Assembly: GCA_947627535.1 (NCBI GenBank)
Contig: CANQWM010000002.1
Span: 1-64,000, forward strand
From: an uncultured Acetatifactor sp.
GTDB lineage: Bacteria; Bacillota; Clostridia; Lachnospirales; Lachnospiraceae
Direction: 5' to 3'
Length of the DNA: 64,000 nucleotides
Shown: positions 51,030 through 60,264 of the stretch, piece by piece
Position numbering within the stretch: position 1 is the stretch's first letter
How the letters are laid out: the number at the start of each line of letters is the position of its first letter
Notes under the pieces: model-generated
What the model was told of the DNA's origin: nothing
Databases searched by the model: none
What the model saw: the letters and a program-made list of their open reading frames with translations, nothing else
Program-made: the position numbers and the translations under genes

Positions 51030-52880
51030 ATGAGCATGAAAAAACGCAATTTAATTCTGGCGGTATTGCTTCCGGCGCTGACCGCTGCCGGTGTGTGGGG
51101 GATCAGTCTGCTGATACGTCAGGATCTGAACACGGATATCAGGCTGGCGCCTTCCGCTCCAAGGCTGTCTGTGGAGAGTGGATTTTATCCGGAAGAATTT
51201 GAACTGACGATCCAGGCGGAGGATGGAGCCGATATCTATTACACGCTGGACGGAAGTGTCCCGACGCTGGATTCCCTGCGCTATGAGGGACCTGTAACCA
51301 TTTCCGCGGCCACAGGAAGCTTTCAGGTGCCGAATGTGACGATGAACTGGTCTGCGGAGGAAAGTACGGTTCATCCGAGAGCGGCCACGGTGCTCCGGGC
51401 CGCTGTAATCGATCCGGACGGCCGGGCAGGCGATTGCGTGACGGCAACTTATTTTGTGGGTGATTTTGAGAAAAGACAGACGATCGTGGTTTCTATCGCC
51501 GCTTCCCCCGATGACCTGTTCGGGGATAACGGCATTTATGTGACGGGAAAAGAATATGACGAATGGTATCTTGGCGGCAGGGAGGGAGCCGCCCCTGTGC
51601 CGAATTTTCTCAAGCACGGCAGGGAATGGGAACGGCCGGCGGTGATAGAATTTTTTTGTGATCAGGAAAGCGTTCTCCAGCAGCCGGTGGGCATTCGGAT
51701 CCAGGGCGCTTCCATGAGGGAAGAGGCGTACAAAAGATTTTCCATTTACGCCCGGAAGGAATACAGTGGGAGCAGCTGGTTTGATATTCCTCTTTTTGGA
51801 GATAAACGAAGCCATGCCGTCATGCTGCGCTCCGGCTTCATGAACGGATATATCCAGCATTTGGTTCAGGACCGGGATGTGGCTTCCGCGGACAGCGCCG
51901 AGGTGTTCGTTTACTTGAACGGTGCGCCCTGGTACATTACGATCCTTCAGGAAAAATACACGGAAAAATATTTTCAGGAGCATTACGGCGTGGATGACGA
52001 TAACGTAATCATTGCCAAGGCCGGACTGGTGGAGTCCGGCGATGCTGGGGATCAGATTTTGTATCAGGCCATGTATGATTTCCTGAATACGCACGATATG
52101 TCGCAGGATGAGGCATACGGGCAGCTGGACCGGCTGATGGACATTCAGAGCTATATTGACTTTTCCTGCGTGAATGTTTATTTTGCCAATCTGGATGTCA
52201 ACGAGGAAAAAAACGTGGTCTGCTGGAGAGCCCGGGAATACTCGACAGGTGAGTACGGAGACGGGCGGTGGCGCTGGGGACTGTACGACATGGATCTGGA
52301 AAACCTGGACTACGGGTACTATATGGAGGATATCAACACGTTTACGCAGGATACCCATTATGCGGGCGCCGCCTTCCACACGAGACCCATGTGGGCGGCC
52401 CTGATGAAGAACGGGATATTCCGCAGGCAGTTCGTCCTCAGCTTTATGGATATGGTGAATACGGATTTTTCGGTGGAGCGGGCCAGAAAAGCCATGGAGG
52501 GCTGGGTGTATAATCCCCTTGACTGGGGGATGAAGGCCGACTGGGTGGAAAGCTTTTTTCCTGCCAGGACAAAGGCGGTCACCGGTTATCTGGCGGAAGA
52601 ATTTGGACTGACCGGGACCCAGGAACGGGTCACACTTTCCGTGAGCGATCCGGAAGATGGTTATATTGTACTGAACACGATTACTCCCGATCTTGAAAAC
52701 GGGAGCTGGAGCGGCATGTACTTTACGGATTATCCCGTGACAGTCACGGCGGTTGCGAAAGACGGGCATCGTTTCGTCGGCTGGGAATGCGGGGAGATTG
52801 TTTTGGCACAGCCGGACAATGCTGCCATGACGCTGGAAATACCGAAAGGAGGGCTGACGTTGTCGGCCGTATTTGAATAA
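51030..52880 (+). CDS. CotH-like protein kinase family protein, secreted
   Basis: 616 residues. N-terminal signal anchor (about 6-27), a chitobiase/hexosaminidase C-terminal-like domain (about 45-125, YYTLDGSVPTLDSLRYEGP), a CotH domain (about 150-500, with VGIRIQGASMREEAYKRFS and WRWGLYDMDLENLDYG as the Lys/Arg and metal-binding DxD regions) and a C-terminal bacterial-repeat domain (YPVTVTAVAKDGHRFVGWE). CotH of B. subtilis phosphorylates spore coat proteins. Here the anchor predicts action outside the membrane. 6 nt before the VTC gene. Confidence 0.87.
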   Translation: MSMKKRNLILAVLLPALTAAGVWGISLLIRQDLNTDIRLAPSAPRLSVESGFYPEEFELTIQAEDGADIYYTLDGSVPTLDSLRYEGPVTISAATGSFQVPNVTMNWSAEESTVHPRAATVLRAAVIDPDGRAGDCVTATYFVGDFEKRQTIVVSIAASPDDLFGDNGIYVTGKEYDEWYLGGREGAAPVPNFLKHGREWERPAVIEFFCDQESVLQQPVGIRIQGASMREEAYKRFSIYARKEYSGSSWFDIPLFGDKRSHAVMLRSGFMNGYIQHLVQDRDVASADSAEVFVYLNGAPWYITILQEKYTEKYFQEHYGVDDDNVIIAKAGLVESGDAGDQILYQAMYDFLNTHDMSQDEAYGQLDRLMDIQSYIDFSCVNVYFANLDVNEEKNVVCWRAREYSTGEYGDGRWRWGLYDMDLENLDYGYYMEDINTFTQDTHYAGAAFHTRPMWAALMKNGIFRRQFVLSFMDMVNTDFSVERARKAMEGWVYNPLDWGMKADWVESFFPARTKAVTGYLAEEFGLTGTQERVTLSVSDPEDGYIVLNTITPDLENGSWSGMYFTDYPVTVTAVAKDGHRFVGWECGEIVLAQPDNAAMTLEIPKGGLTLSAVFE

Positions 52881-52886
52881 TCGGAT

Positions 52887-53597
52887 ATGGAGAAACAAAA
52901 AGAAAAGATTCCTTCGCGGCAGGAGATCAAATATTTATGCCATGAGACCCAGATACCTGTCATCCAAAACAGGGTAGGGGTGTTCTGCGATCTGGATCCC
53001 CATGCGGAGAAGGAGGGCCGCTATCTTGTCAGAAGTCTGTATTTTGACGATTATTGGGACACGGCGTATCATGAGAACGCCGCGGGTGTGGATCCCCGCC
53101 AAAAATACAGGATCCGGCTGTATAACGGGGATTCGGACCGGCTTACGCTTGAAAGAAAATCTAAGCGCAGCGGAAAAACGTATAAGGAGACGGTTCCTAT
53201 TCCGAGGGAAACCTGTGTGGAAATTCTGGAGGGAGAGTGGTTTTGTCCCGATCCCGGATCAGTGCCGCTGCTTTTGCGGCAGTTTTATCTGGAGTACAGG
53301 ACAAAGCTGCTGCGGCCTGTGGTCATTGTAGAGTATGAACGCATTCCCTATCTCTATTCTGCGGGAAACGTCAGAATCACTTTTGACAGGAACATTTCGG
53401 TGTCGGGAAACACAGGGGAATTTCTGGAAGAAAGCCTGGCCGCAAGGCCGGTTATGCCGCCGGGCCGGCATATTCTCGAGGTAAAATACGATGCCCTGAT
53501 ACCAGATTTCCTGTACAATGCGGTGTCTGTGGAGGGAATGCGGCAGACTACCTTTTCAAAATATTATCTGGGCAGGAAAATACAGGAAGGGAGATAA
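52887..53597 (+). CDS. Polyphosphate polymerase VTC domain protein
   Basis: 236 residues. RQEIKYLCHETQ, RSLYFDDYWDTAYHENAAG, RQKYRIRLYNGD, LTLERKSKRSGKTYKE, EYERIPY, ITFDRNI and LEVKYDALIPDFL give the basic-lined TTM tunnel of VTC4, which polymerises phosphate from ATP. Bacterial versions are often linked to CotH and DUF4956 genes. Cytoplasmic; product presumably polyphosphate or a phosphate-containing chain, not shown. Confidence 0.9.
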   Translation: MEKQKEKIPSRQEIKYLCHETQIPVIQNRVGVFCDLDPHAEKEGRYLVRSLYFDDYWDTAYHENAAGVDPRQKYRIRLYNGDSDRLTLERKSKRSGKTYKETVPIPRETCVEILEGEWFCPDPGSVPLLLRQFYLEYRTKLLRPVVIVEYERIPYLYSAGNVRITFDRNISVSGNTGEFLEESLAARPVMPPGRHILEVKYDALIPDFLYNAVSVEGMRQTTFSKYYLGRKIQEGR

Positions 53598-53630
53598 GTT
53601 TCGCGCCGTCTGCGAAAAAAGGAGGTAAAA

Positions 53631-54305
53631 ATGGGATTTCAGGATATATTAAAAAAGTCCTTTGTTCAGGGATACATGGATGTCAATATCTCCGGCAGGA
53701 GCATTGCGCTGATTTTAACCACAGCGGCGATATTTGGGCTTTATCTGTTCGTGGTGTACCGGGTCGTGAACCGAAGGGCGGTTTATTCCAAGAGCTTTAA
53801 TGTGTCTTTGGTTGCCATGGCAGTGATCACCGCCGCCATCATCATTGCGATACAGACCAGCATGGTGATCTCTCTTGGAATGGTGGGCGCGCTGTCAATC
53901 GTGAGGTTTCGTACAGCCATAAAGGATCCGATGGATCTGATGTTTCTGTTCTGGTCCATCGGCGTGGGGATCATGTGCGGCGCGGGCCAGTTTATGCTGT
54001 GCGGGCTCCTGTGCATCGGTCTGACTGTTCTGATCCTTGTTCTGGAAGGAATCCCTGTCATTAAGGCGCCCATGATCCTTGTGATTTCCATGGACAAAAC
54101 CGTTTCCGAAGATACGCTTTCCGGTATTTTGAAGGCACACAGCAAATTTTACAAGATAAAGTCCAGAAGCCTGAAGAATACGGTAAAGGAATTTGTGATT
54201 GAACTGAAGACCTCCCAGGAAAGCAGTCTGATGGAAGAGCTTTCCCGCATGGAGGGATTGAAAAATCTGTCTTTGCTGGAACATAGCGGAGAAGTCACAT
54301 ATTGA
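53631..54305 (+). CDS. DUF4956 membrane protein
   Basis: 224 residues. Four or so hydrophobic segments (about 25-45, 60-85, 95-115, 117-140) with the conserved MVISLGMVGALSIVRFRTA loop, then a cytoplasmic ferredoxin-like tail (about 145-224). DUF4956 proteins regularly accompany VTC and CotH genes and may be the channel or regulator of the polymer. 16 nt before the topoisomerase gene. Function unknown. Confidence 0.88.
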   Translation: MGFQDILKKSFVQGYMDVNISGRSIALILTTAAIFGLYLFVVYRVVNRRAVYSKSFNVSLVAMAVITAAIIIAIQTSMVISLGMVGALSIVRFRTAIKDPMDLMFLFWSIGVGIMCGAGQFMLCGLLCIGLTVLILVLEGIPVIKAPMILVISMDKTVSEDTLSGILKAHSKFYKIKSRSLKNTVKEFVIELKTSQESSLMEELSRMEGLKNLSLLEHSGEVTY

Positions 54306-54321
54306 GAAGGAGATTTTTTTA

Positions 54322-56250
54322 ATGCCAAATATCAACAACTATGACGCCTCCAGCATCCTGGTCCTGGAAGGGCTGGAGGCTGTCCGGAAGCGTCCGGGCA
54401 TGTATATCGGCAGCGTGTCCACAAAGGGACTGAACCATCTGATCTATGAGATCGTAGACAACTCTGTGGATGAGCATCTGGCGGGGTACTGTGATACCAT
54501 TTCCGTCACGCTGGAGGCGGACGGCTCCGCAACCGTCTCGGACAACGGCCGGGGCATTCCCGTGGGTATGCATGAAAAAGGGATCAGCGCCGAGCGGCTG
54601 GTTTTTACCACGCTGCATGCAGGCGGAAAGTTTGACAACAGCGCCTATAAGACCAGCGGCGGACTTCACGGCGTGGGCTCTTCTGTCGTGAACGCGCTCT
54701 CTGAGCGGTTGACCGTAACGGTCAAAACAGGCGGCTTTATCTATGAGGACAGTTATGAGAGAGGAAATCCGGTGACGGAGCTGGAAAACGGTCTGCTGCC
54801 GGTAAAAGGAAAGACCAGAGAAACGGGAACTACCATCAATTTCCTGCCGGACGATACGATCTTTGACAAGACCAGGTTCAAGGAGGACGACGTAAAGAGC
54901 CGGCTTCATGAGACTGCCTATCTGAATCCGAACCTGACCATTCTTTTCCGGGATCTGCGCAGGGAGGAGCCTGAGATTGTGACCTTCCATGAGCCGGAGG
55001 GGATCACAGGCTTTGTCAAGGACATGAACAAGTCGCAGGAAGCCGTGCACGATGTGATTTATTTTTCGGGGGAAAGCGAAGGGATCACGGTGGAAGTGGC
55101 GTTCCAGTACATTAATGAGTTCCATGAAAATGTGCTGGGGTTCTGCAACAACATATACAATTCCGAGGGCGGCACCCATCTGACAGGCTTTAAGACCATG
55201 TTTACAAACGTGATCAATACCTATGCCAGAGAGCTTGGAATCTTAAAGGAAAAGGATGTCAACTTTACCGGAGCGGATGTGAGAAACGGCATGACCGCCG
55301 TGGTGTCCATCAAGCATCCTGACCCCAGATTCGAAGGGCAGACGAAGACAAAGCTGGACAATCAGGACGCAGCAAAGGTGGTCAGCAAGGTCACAGGCGA
55401 CGAAGTGGTCAGAATTTTCGACCGCAATCTTGAGACTTTAAAAAGCATTATCGGCTGTGCGGAGAAGGCGGCGAAGATCCGCAAAACGGAAGAGAGGGCG
55501 AAGACCAATCTTCTCACAAAGCAGAAATTTTCCTTTGACTCCAACGGGAAACTGGCAAACTGCGAATCCAAGGACCCTTCCAAGTGCGAGATCTTCATTG
55601 TGGAGGGGGATTCCGCGGGAGGCAGCGCCAAGACTGCGCGCAACCGCATGTATCAGGCCATTCTTCCCATCCGGGGAAAGATTTTGAACGTGGAGAAGGC
55701 CAGCATCGATAAGATTCTTGCCAATGCGGAGATTAAGACCATGATCAATGCGTTCGGCTGCGGCTTTTCGGAAGGGTATGGCAATGATTTTGACATCTCA
55801 AAGCTGCGTTATGACAAGATTGTCATTATGGCGGATGCGGATGTGGACGGCGCCCATATTTCCACCCTGCTGCTGACCCTGTTTTACCGTTTCATGCCGG
55901 AGCTGATCTTCGAGGGACACGTTTACATCGCCATGCCGCCCCTTTATAAGGCCATGCCCGCCAGGGGAAAGGAAGAGTACCTCTACGACGACAAGGCGCT
56001 GGAAAAATACAGAAAAACCCACAAGGGAGCCTTTACGCTCCAGCGATACAAGGGACTGGGAGAGATGGATGCGGAGCAGCTCTGGGAGACCACGCTGAAC
56101 CCCGAAACCCGCCGGATGAAGCAGGTGGAGATCGAGGATGCCCGGATGGCCACCGAAATCACCGAACTGCTCATGGGGACGGAGGTCCCGCCCCGCAAGG
56201 CCTTCATTTATGACCACGCCCGGGACGCCGAGCTGGATATGCAGGCGTAG
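54322..56250 (+). CDS. parE: Type II topoisomerase subunit B (ParE/GyrB)
   Basis: 642 residues. GHKL ATPase with VLEGLEAVRKRPGMYIGS, IYEIVDNSVDEHLAG, SDNGRGIPVGMHEKG and GGLHGVGSSVVNALS; TOPRIM with VEGDSAGGSAK and MADADVDGAHIS. Paired with the A subunit gene 97 nt downstream. Topo IV versus gyrase is hard to decide without comparison; a second pair elsewhere (near oriC) would be expected. Starts after AAGGAG. Confidence 0.88.
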   Translation: MPNINNYDASSILVLEGLEAVRKRPGMYIGSVSTKGLNHLIYEIVDNSVDEHLAGYCDTISVTLEADGSATVSDNGRGIPVGMHEKGISAERLVFTTLHAGGKFDNSAYKTSGGLHGVGSSVVNALSERLTVTVKTGGFIYEDSYERGNPVTELENGLLPVKGKTRETGTTINFLPDDTIFDKTRFKEDDVKSRLHETAYLNPNLTILFRDLRREEPEIVTFHEPEGITGFVKDMNKSQEAVHDVIYFSGESEGITVEVAFQYINEFHENVLGFCNNIYNSEGGTHLTGFKTMFTNVINTYARELGILKEKDVNFTGADVRNGMTAVVSIKHPDPRFEGQTKTKLDNQDAAKVVSKVTGDEVVRIFDRNLETLKSIIGCAEKAAKIRKTEERAKTNLLTKQKFSFDSNGKLANCESKDPSKCEIFIVEGDSAGGSAKTARNRMYQAILPIRGKILNVEKASIDKILANAEIKTMINAFGCGFSEGYGNDFDISKLRYDKIVIMADADVDGAHISTLLLTLFYRFMPELIFEGHVYIAMPPLYKAMPARGKEEYLYDDKALEKYRKTHKGAFTLQRYKGLGEMDAEQLWETTLNPETRRMKQVEIEDARMATEITELLMGTEVPPRKAFIYDHARDAELDMQA

Positions 56251-56346
56251 GTTAAGTTTCCGTGATTATGACAGTTCTTGCCTGCAGGGAACGGAGACGA
56301 AAAGAGAAAAACACAGACCTGGATAAGGAAAAGGAATAACCAGAAT

Positions 56347-58590
56347 ATGGACGACAGCAGGATTATCAGAACCGAATATTCAGAGGAGATGCAGAAAGCC
56401 TACATTGATTACGCCATGAGCGTGATCATCGCCCGAGCGCTTCCCGATGTCAGAGACGGCTTAAAGCCCGTGCAGCGCAGAGTGCTCTATGATATGTACG
56501 AGCTTGGCATCCGTTTTGACCGCCCTTACCGAAAGAGCGCCAGAATCGTGGGCGATACCATGGGTAAATACCATCCCCACGGCGACAGCTCCATCTATGA
56601 TTCCCTTGTGGTCATGAGCCAGGATTTTAAAAAGGGGCTTGCCCTGATCGACGGGCACGGGAATTTCGGCAACATCGAAGGGGACGGCGCCGCCGCCATG
56701 CGTTACACCGAGGCGCGGCTTCAGAAGGTGACCCAGGAGGCTTTTCTCGGAGATCTGGACAAGGATGTGGTGGACTTTATCCCCAATTTTGATGAGACGG
56801 AGAAAGAACCTTCCGTTCTGCCTGTAAGGATCCCGAATTTCCTTGTCAACGGCTCTGAGGGCATTGCGGTGGGCATGACCACCAGCACGCCGCCTCATAA
56901 TCTGTGTGAAGTCATCGACGCCATGAAGGCTTATATGCAGAACGAAACCATTACCACGGCGGAGCTGATGCGCTATCTGAAGGGACCCGATTTTCCAACC
57001 GGCGGCATTGTCACCAATAAGGATGAGCTTCACGAAATCTATGAGACCGGGACAGGCAGGATCCGGATCCGGGGGAAGGTGGCGTTTGAAAGCGTAAAAG
57101 GGGGAAGGACCAACGTTGTGATCACCGAGATCCCCTACACCATGATCGGGACCGGAATCGCCCGGTTTCTCTCTGACGTGGCGGCTCTTGTGGAGACAAA
57201 AAAGACGCAGGATGTGGTGGATATTTCCAATCAGTCCTCCAAGGAGGGGATCCGCATCGTCATCGAGCTGAAAAAGGACGCGGACGCCGAAAATTTTGTG
57301 AATCTGCTGTACAAAAAAACCCGGCTGGAAGATACCTTCGGCGTCAATATGCTTGCCATCTGCGACGGCAGACCGGAGACCATGGGCTTAAAGCAGGTTC
57401 TGAAGGCAAATGTAGATTTCCAGTACCAGATCGCGACACGCAAATACACGAACCTTCTGGAAAGGGAACTGGAGCGCAGGGAGATTCAGGAGGGATTGAT
57501 CAAAGCCTGCAATGTGATCGACCTGATCATCGAGATCCTCCGGGGATCCAGGGACCGCGCCATGGCGAAGGCCTGTCTGGTGGAGGGAAAGACGGACGGC
57601 ATCCGGTTTCAGTCAAAAGAATCCAGGATTATGGCCGAACAGCTGATGTTTACGGAAAAGCAGGCAAACGCCATTCTGGAAATGCGCCTGTATAAACTGA
57701 TCGGGCTGGAGATCGAGGCCCTGATCAACGAGCATGAAGAGACCATGGCCAATATCTACCGGTATGAGGATATTCTGGAGCGCAGGGATTCCATGGCCCA
57801 GGTCATCATAAACGAGCTGGATGAATATAAAAAGGAATATGGGAGAAAGCGCCGAACGGTTATTGAGAACGCGGAGGAAGCGGTCTACAGGGAGAAAGAG
57901 GTGGAAGAGACCGACGTCTGCGTGCTGATGGACCGGTTCGGCTATATCAGGGCGATTGATACCGCAACCTATGAACGGAACAAAGAGACGGCCGATCTGG
58001 AGAACCGTTTTGTGTTCTGCTGCAAAAATACCGGAAAGGTCTGCGCCTTCACCGACACGGGCCAGCTTTATACCGTCAGGGTCTCAGACATTCCCTTCGG
58101 CAGGTTTCGCGACAAGGGAACGCCCCTGGACAACATCAGCAGCTACAACTCCGGAAAAGAACAGATCGTGTGTCTCACCAGCCAGACGGAGCTGAACTTA
58201 AGACAGGTGGCGTTTGTCACGGCACAGTCCATGGTAAAGCTGGTGGACGGCGGCGAATTTGACGTTTCCAGGCGCGCCGTGGCGGCCACAAAGCTTGCGG
58301 AGGGCGACAGGGTGGTGAGCGTGGAGACTCTGTCAGAACAGCGCTATCTGATCCTTCAGACGAAGGAGGGATTTTTCCTGAAATTTTCTCTGGAAGAAAT
58401 CCCGGAAAAGAAGAAGGGCGCTGTGGGCGTCAGAGGCATGAAGCTGGGGCCGAAAGATGAGGTTGAGAAGGTTTATTACACCATGGTCCTTGACAATACA
58501 TCCGTGGAATACAAGGGCAGAAACCTTGTCTTAAACGATTTAAAGAACGGCAGGCGGGATACAAAGGGAACCAAGATCCGCACACCGTGA
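56347..58590 (+). CDS. parC: Type II topoisomerase subunit A (ParC/GyrA)
   Basis: 747 residues from ATG 56347. [42 protein letters not shown] (quinolone region; SSIYD is more ParC-like), [11 protein letters not shown] with the DNA-linking Tyr, then a C-terminal beta-pinwheel. The true GyrA box QRRGGKG is not found; the nearest is [10 protein letters not shown]. This favours topoisomerase IV or a gyrase-like second enzyme. The longer start at 56278 has no good site. Confidence 0.85.
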   Translation: MDDSRIIRTEYSEEMQKAYIDYAMSVIIARALPDVRDGLKPVQRRVLYDMYELGIRFDRPYRKSARIVGDTMGKYHPHGDSSIYDSLVVMSQDFKKGLALIDGHGNFGNIEGDGAAAMRYTEARLQKVTQEAFLGDLDKDVVDFIPNFDETEKEPSVLPVRIPNFLVNGSEGIAVGMTTSTPPHNLCEVIDAMKAYMQNETITTAELMRYLKGPDFPTGGIVTNKDELHEIYETGTGRIRIRGKVAFESVKGGRTNVVITEIPYTMIGTGIARFLSDVAALVETKKTQDVVDISNQSSKEGIRIVIELKKDADAENFVNLLYKKTRLEDTFGVNMLAICDGRPETMGLKQVLKANVDFQYQIATRKYTNLLERELERREIQEGLIKACNVIDLIIEILRGSRDRAMAKACLVEGKTDGIRFQSKESRIMAEQLMFTEKQANAILEMRLYKLIGLEIEALINEHEETMANIYRYEDILERRDSMAQVIINELDEYKKEYGRKRRTVIENAEEAVYREKEVEETDVCVLMDRFGYIRAIDTATYERNKETADLENRFVFCCKNTGKVCAFTDTGQLYTVRVSDIPFGRFRDKGTPLDNISSYNSGKEQIVCLTSQTELNLRQVAFVTAQSMVKLVDGGEFDVSRRAVAATKLAEGDRVVSVETLSEQRYLILQTKEGFFLKFSLEEIPEKKKGAVGVRGMKLGPKDEVEKVYYTMVLDNTSVEYKGRNLVLNDLKNGRRDTKGTKIRTP

Positions 58591-58601
58591 AGGGAGCGTA
58601 T

Positions 58602-59183
58602 ATGAGAGTGATCGCGGGAACGGCGGGAAGCATGCCGTTAAGGACGCCGGAGGGCCTGGATACCAGACCGACTACGGACAGGATCAAGGAGACCCTTTTT
58701 AACATGCTTCACTGGGAGCTGCCCGGCGCGGTCTTTCTGGACCTTTTCAGCGGCAGCGGCGCCATTGGCATTGAAGCCTTAAGCCGCGGGGCAAAAAAGG
58801 CGTATTTTGTGGATCATGCGCCGAAGGCGGTGGAATGTATCCGGCAAAATCTTGCATTTACGAAACTGGAGAATCATGCTATAGTAATAAAGCAGGAGGT
58901 ATGCAGTGCACTGGACGCCATCCGTGAGGAAGCGGTGGATATTGTGTTTCTGGATCCGCCCTACGGCCAGGGGCATGAAAAAAACGTGCTGGCGGCGCTG
59001 AGGAGAAAGCCCTGGGTGACGCGGGAGACGCTGATCATCGTGGAAGCGGCTCTGGGTACGGATTTTTCCTGGCTCTGCCAGGAGGGCTTTGTCCTGGAGA
59101 AGGAAAAGAAATATAAGACAAACAAGCATGTATTTGTGAGGATTGAAAAAAATGAAGAGAGCGGTCTATCCGGGCAGTTTTGA
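58602..59183 (+). CDS. rsmD: 16S rRNA (guanine(966)-N2)-methyltransferase RsmD
   Basis: 193 residues from ATG 58602 (AAGGGAG before it; GTG 58587 overlaps the previous stop). [34 protein letters not shown] (SAM binding) and FLDPPYGQG (catalytic DPPY) are complete. Methylates G966 of 16S rRNA. Overlaps coaD by 32 nt, a standard pair. Confidence 0.95.
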   Translation: MRVIAGTAGSMPLRTPEGLDTRPTTDRIKETLFNMLHWELPGAVFLDLFSGSGAIGIEALSRGAKKAYFVDHAPKAVECIRQNLAFTKLENHAIVIKQEVCSALDAIREEAVDIVFLDPPYGQGHEKNVLAALRRKPWVTRETLIIVEAALGTDFSWLCQEGFVLEKEKKYKTNKHVFVRIEKNEESGLSGQF

Positions 59184-59652
59184 TCCTGTTACATACGGTC
59201 ATCTTGATATCATCAGGAGGGCCTCCCAGATATTTGATGTACTGATCGTGAGCGTTTTGAACAATAAAGAGAAAACTCCGTTGTTTTCTGTGGAAGAACG
59301 TGTTAATATACTAAGAGAGGCTACAAAAGACATTCCCAATGTTCAGGTGGACAGTTTCAGCGGCCTGCTGATTAATTATGCTGCCGAGAAGGATCTTCAT
59401 ATAGCGGTCAGGGGACTGCGCGCGATCACGGATTTTGAATATGAACTGCAGATTGCCCAGACCAACAGGAAGCTGTCGGACGGGAAGCTGGATACCATGT
59501 TCTTAACGACCAGTCTGGAGTATGCGTACTTAAGTTCCTCCAGCGTGAAGGAAATCGCGAGCTTCGGCGGCGATATCAGCCAGTGTGTGCCGGAATTTGT
59601 GGAAAAGCTGATTTACGACAAGTACCGGATCAGGAAGCAGAATAAGGAGTGA
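59152..59652 (+). CDS. coaD: Phosphopantetheine adenylyltransferase
   Basis: 166 residues from ATG 59152. [21 protein letters not shown] holds the T/HxGH-type nucleotidyltransferase motif (YGHLD), later [16 protein letters not shown] and [15 protein letters not shown]. Makes dephospho-CoA in CoA synthesis. Begins inside the rsmD 3' end. Confidence 0.96.
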   Translation: MKRAVYPGSFDPVTYGHLDIIRRASQIFDVLIVSVLNNKEKTPLFSVEERVNILREATKDIPNVQVDSFSGLLINYAAEKDLHIAVRGLRAITDFEYELQIAQTNRKLSDGKLDTMFLTTSLEYAYLSSSSVKEIASFGGDISQCVPEFVEKLIYDKYRIRKQNKE

Positions 59653-59658
59653 TTGCCC

Positions 59659-60264
59659 ATGAGCAGCAGAATTGAGCAGTTAATTGACGAGTTAGAGGAA
59701 TATATCGAGAGCTGTAAGCCGAAGTTCATGTCCAACTCGGAGATCATCGTCAATAAGGATGAGATCGACGAGCTGCTCCGCGAGCTCCGTATGAAGACAC
59801 CCGACGAGATCAAACGGTATCAAAAGATCATCAGCAATAAGGAAGCCATCTTAAACGATGCCAGGGCCAAGGCCGAGGCGCTGATCAATGAGGCTACCAT
59901 ACATACCAACGAGCTGATCAGTGAACATGAGATCATGCAGCAGGCCTATGCCCAGGCCAACGAGGTGGTGACGCAGGCGGCACAGCAGGCGCAGGAGATC
60001 CTTGACAAGGCCACCATAGAGGCCAACGAGCTTCGGATGCAGGCTGCCCAGTACACGGAAGACCGCCTGGCGGAGCTGGAAAATATCATTGTGTCCGCGC
60101 TGCAGGCTTCCAATTCCAATTTCACTACGCTGATCGGTTCCCTGAACCAGTACAAAGAACTGATCCAGTCCAACCGCCGCGCCCTCTATCCCTCGGATGA
60201 GGATCTGGAGTCAATCCCTCTGGATGACACGGCCGGAGACAGCGGACTGGATGTGATCCAATGA
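59659..60264 (+). CDS. Long coiled-coil protein of the DivIVA/V-ATPase subunit H-like type
   Basis: 201 residues from ATG 59659 (AAGGAG, 9-nt spacing). SSRIEQLIDELEEYIESCKPKF opens a nearly continuous helix from about 60 to 170 (AKAEALINEATIHTNELISE, QAAQQAQEILDKATIEANEL) with short Ala/Glu heptads, then an acidic tail. Genes of this kind follow coaD in many Lachnospiraceae; a role as scaffold or DivIVA-like division protein is a guess. Stop and amidase start overlap (ATGA). Confidence 0.75.
   Translation: MSSRIEQLIDELEEYIESCKPKFMSNSEIIVNKDEIDELLRELRMKTPDEIKRYQKIISNKEAILNDARAKAEALINEATIHTNELISEHEIMQQAYAQANEVVTQAAQQAQEILDKATIEANELRMQAAQYTEDRLAELENIIVSALQASNSNFTTLIGSLNQYKELIQSNRRALYPSDEDLESIPLDDTAGDSGLDVIQ

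Noticed and set aside
51051-52898. 615-residue minus-strand frame opposite the CotH gene
   Set aside because: Shadow frame without start signals or motifs.
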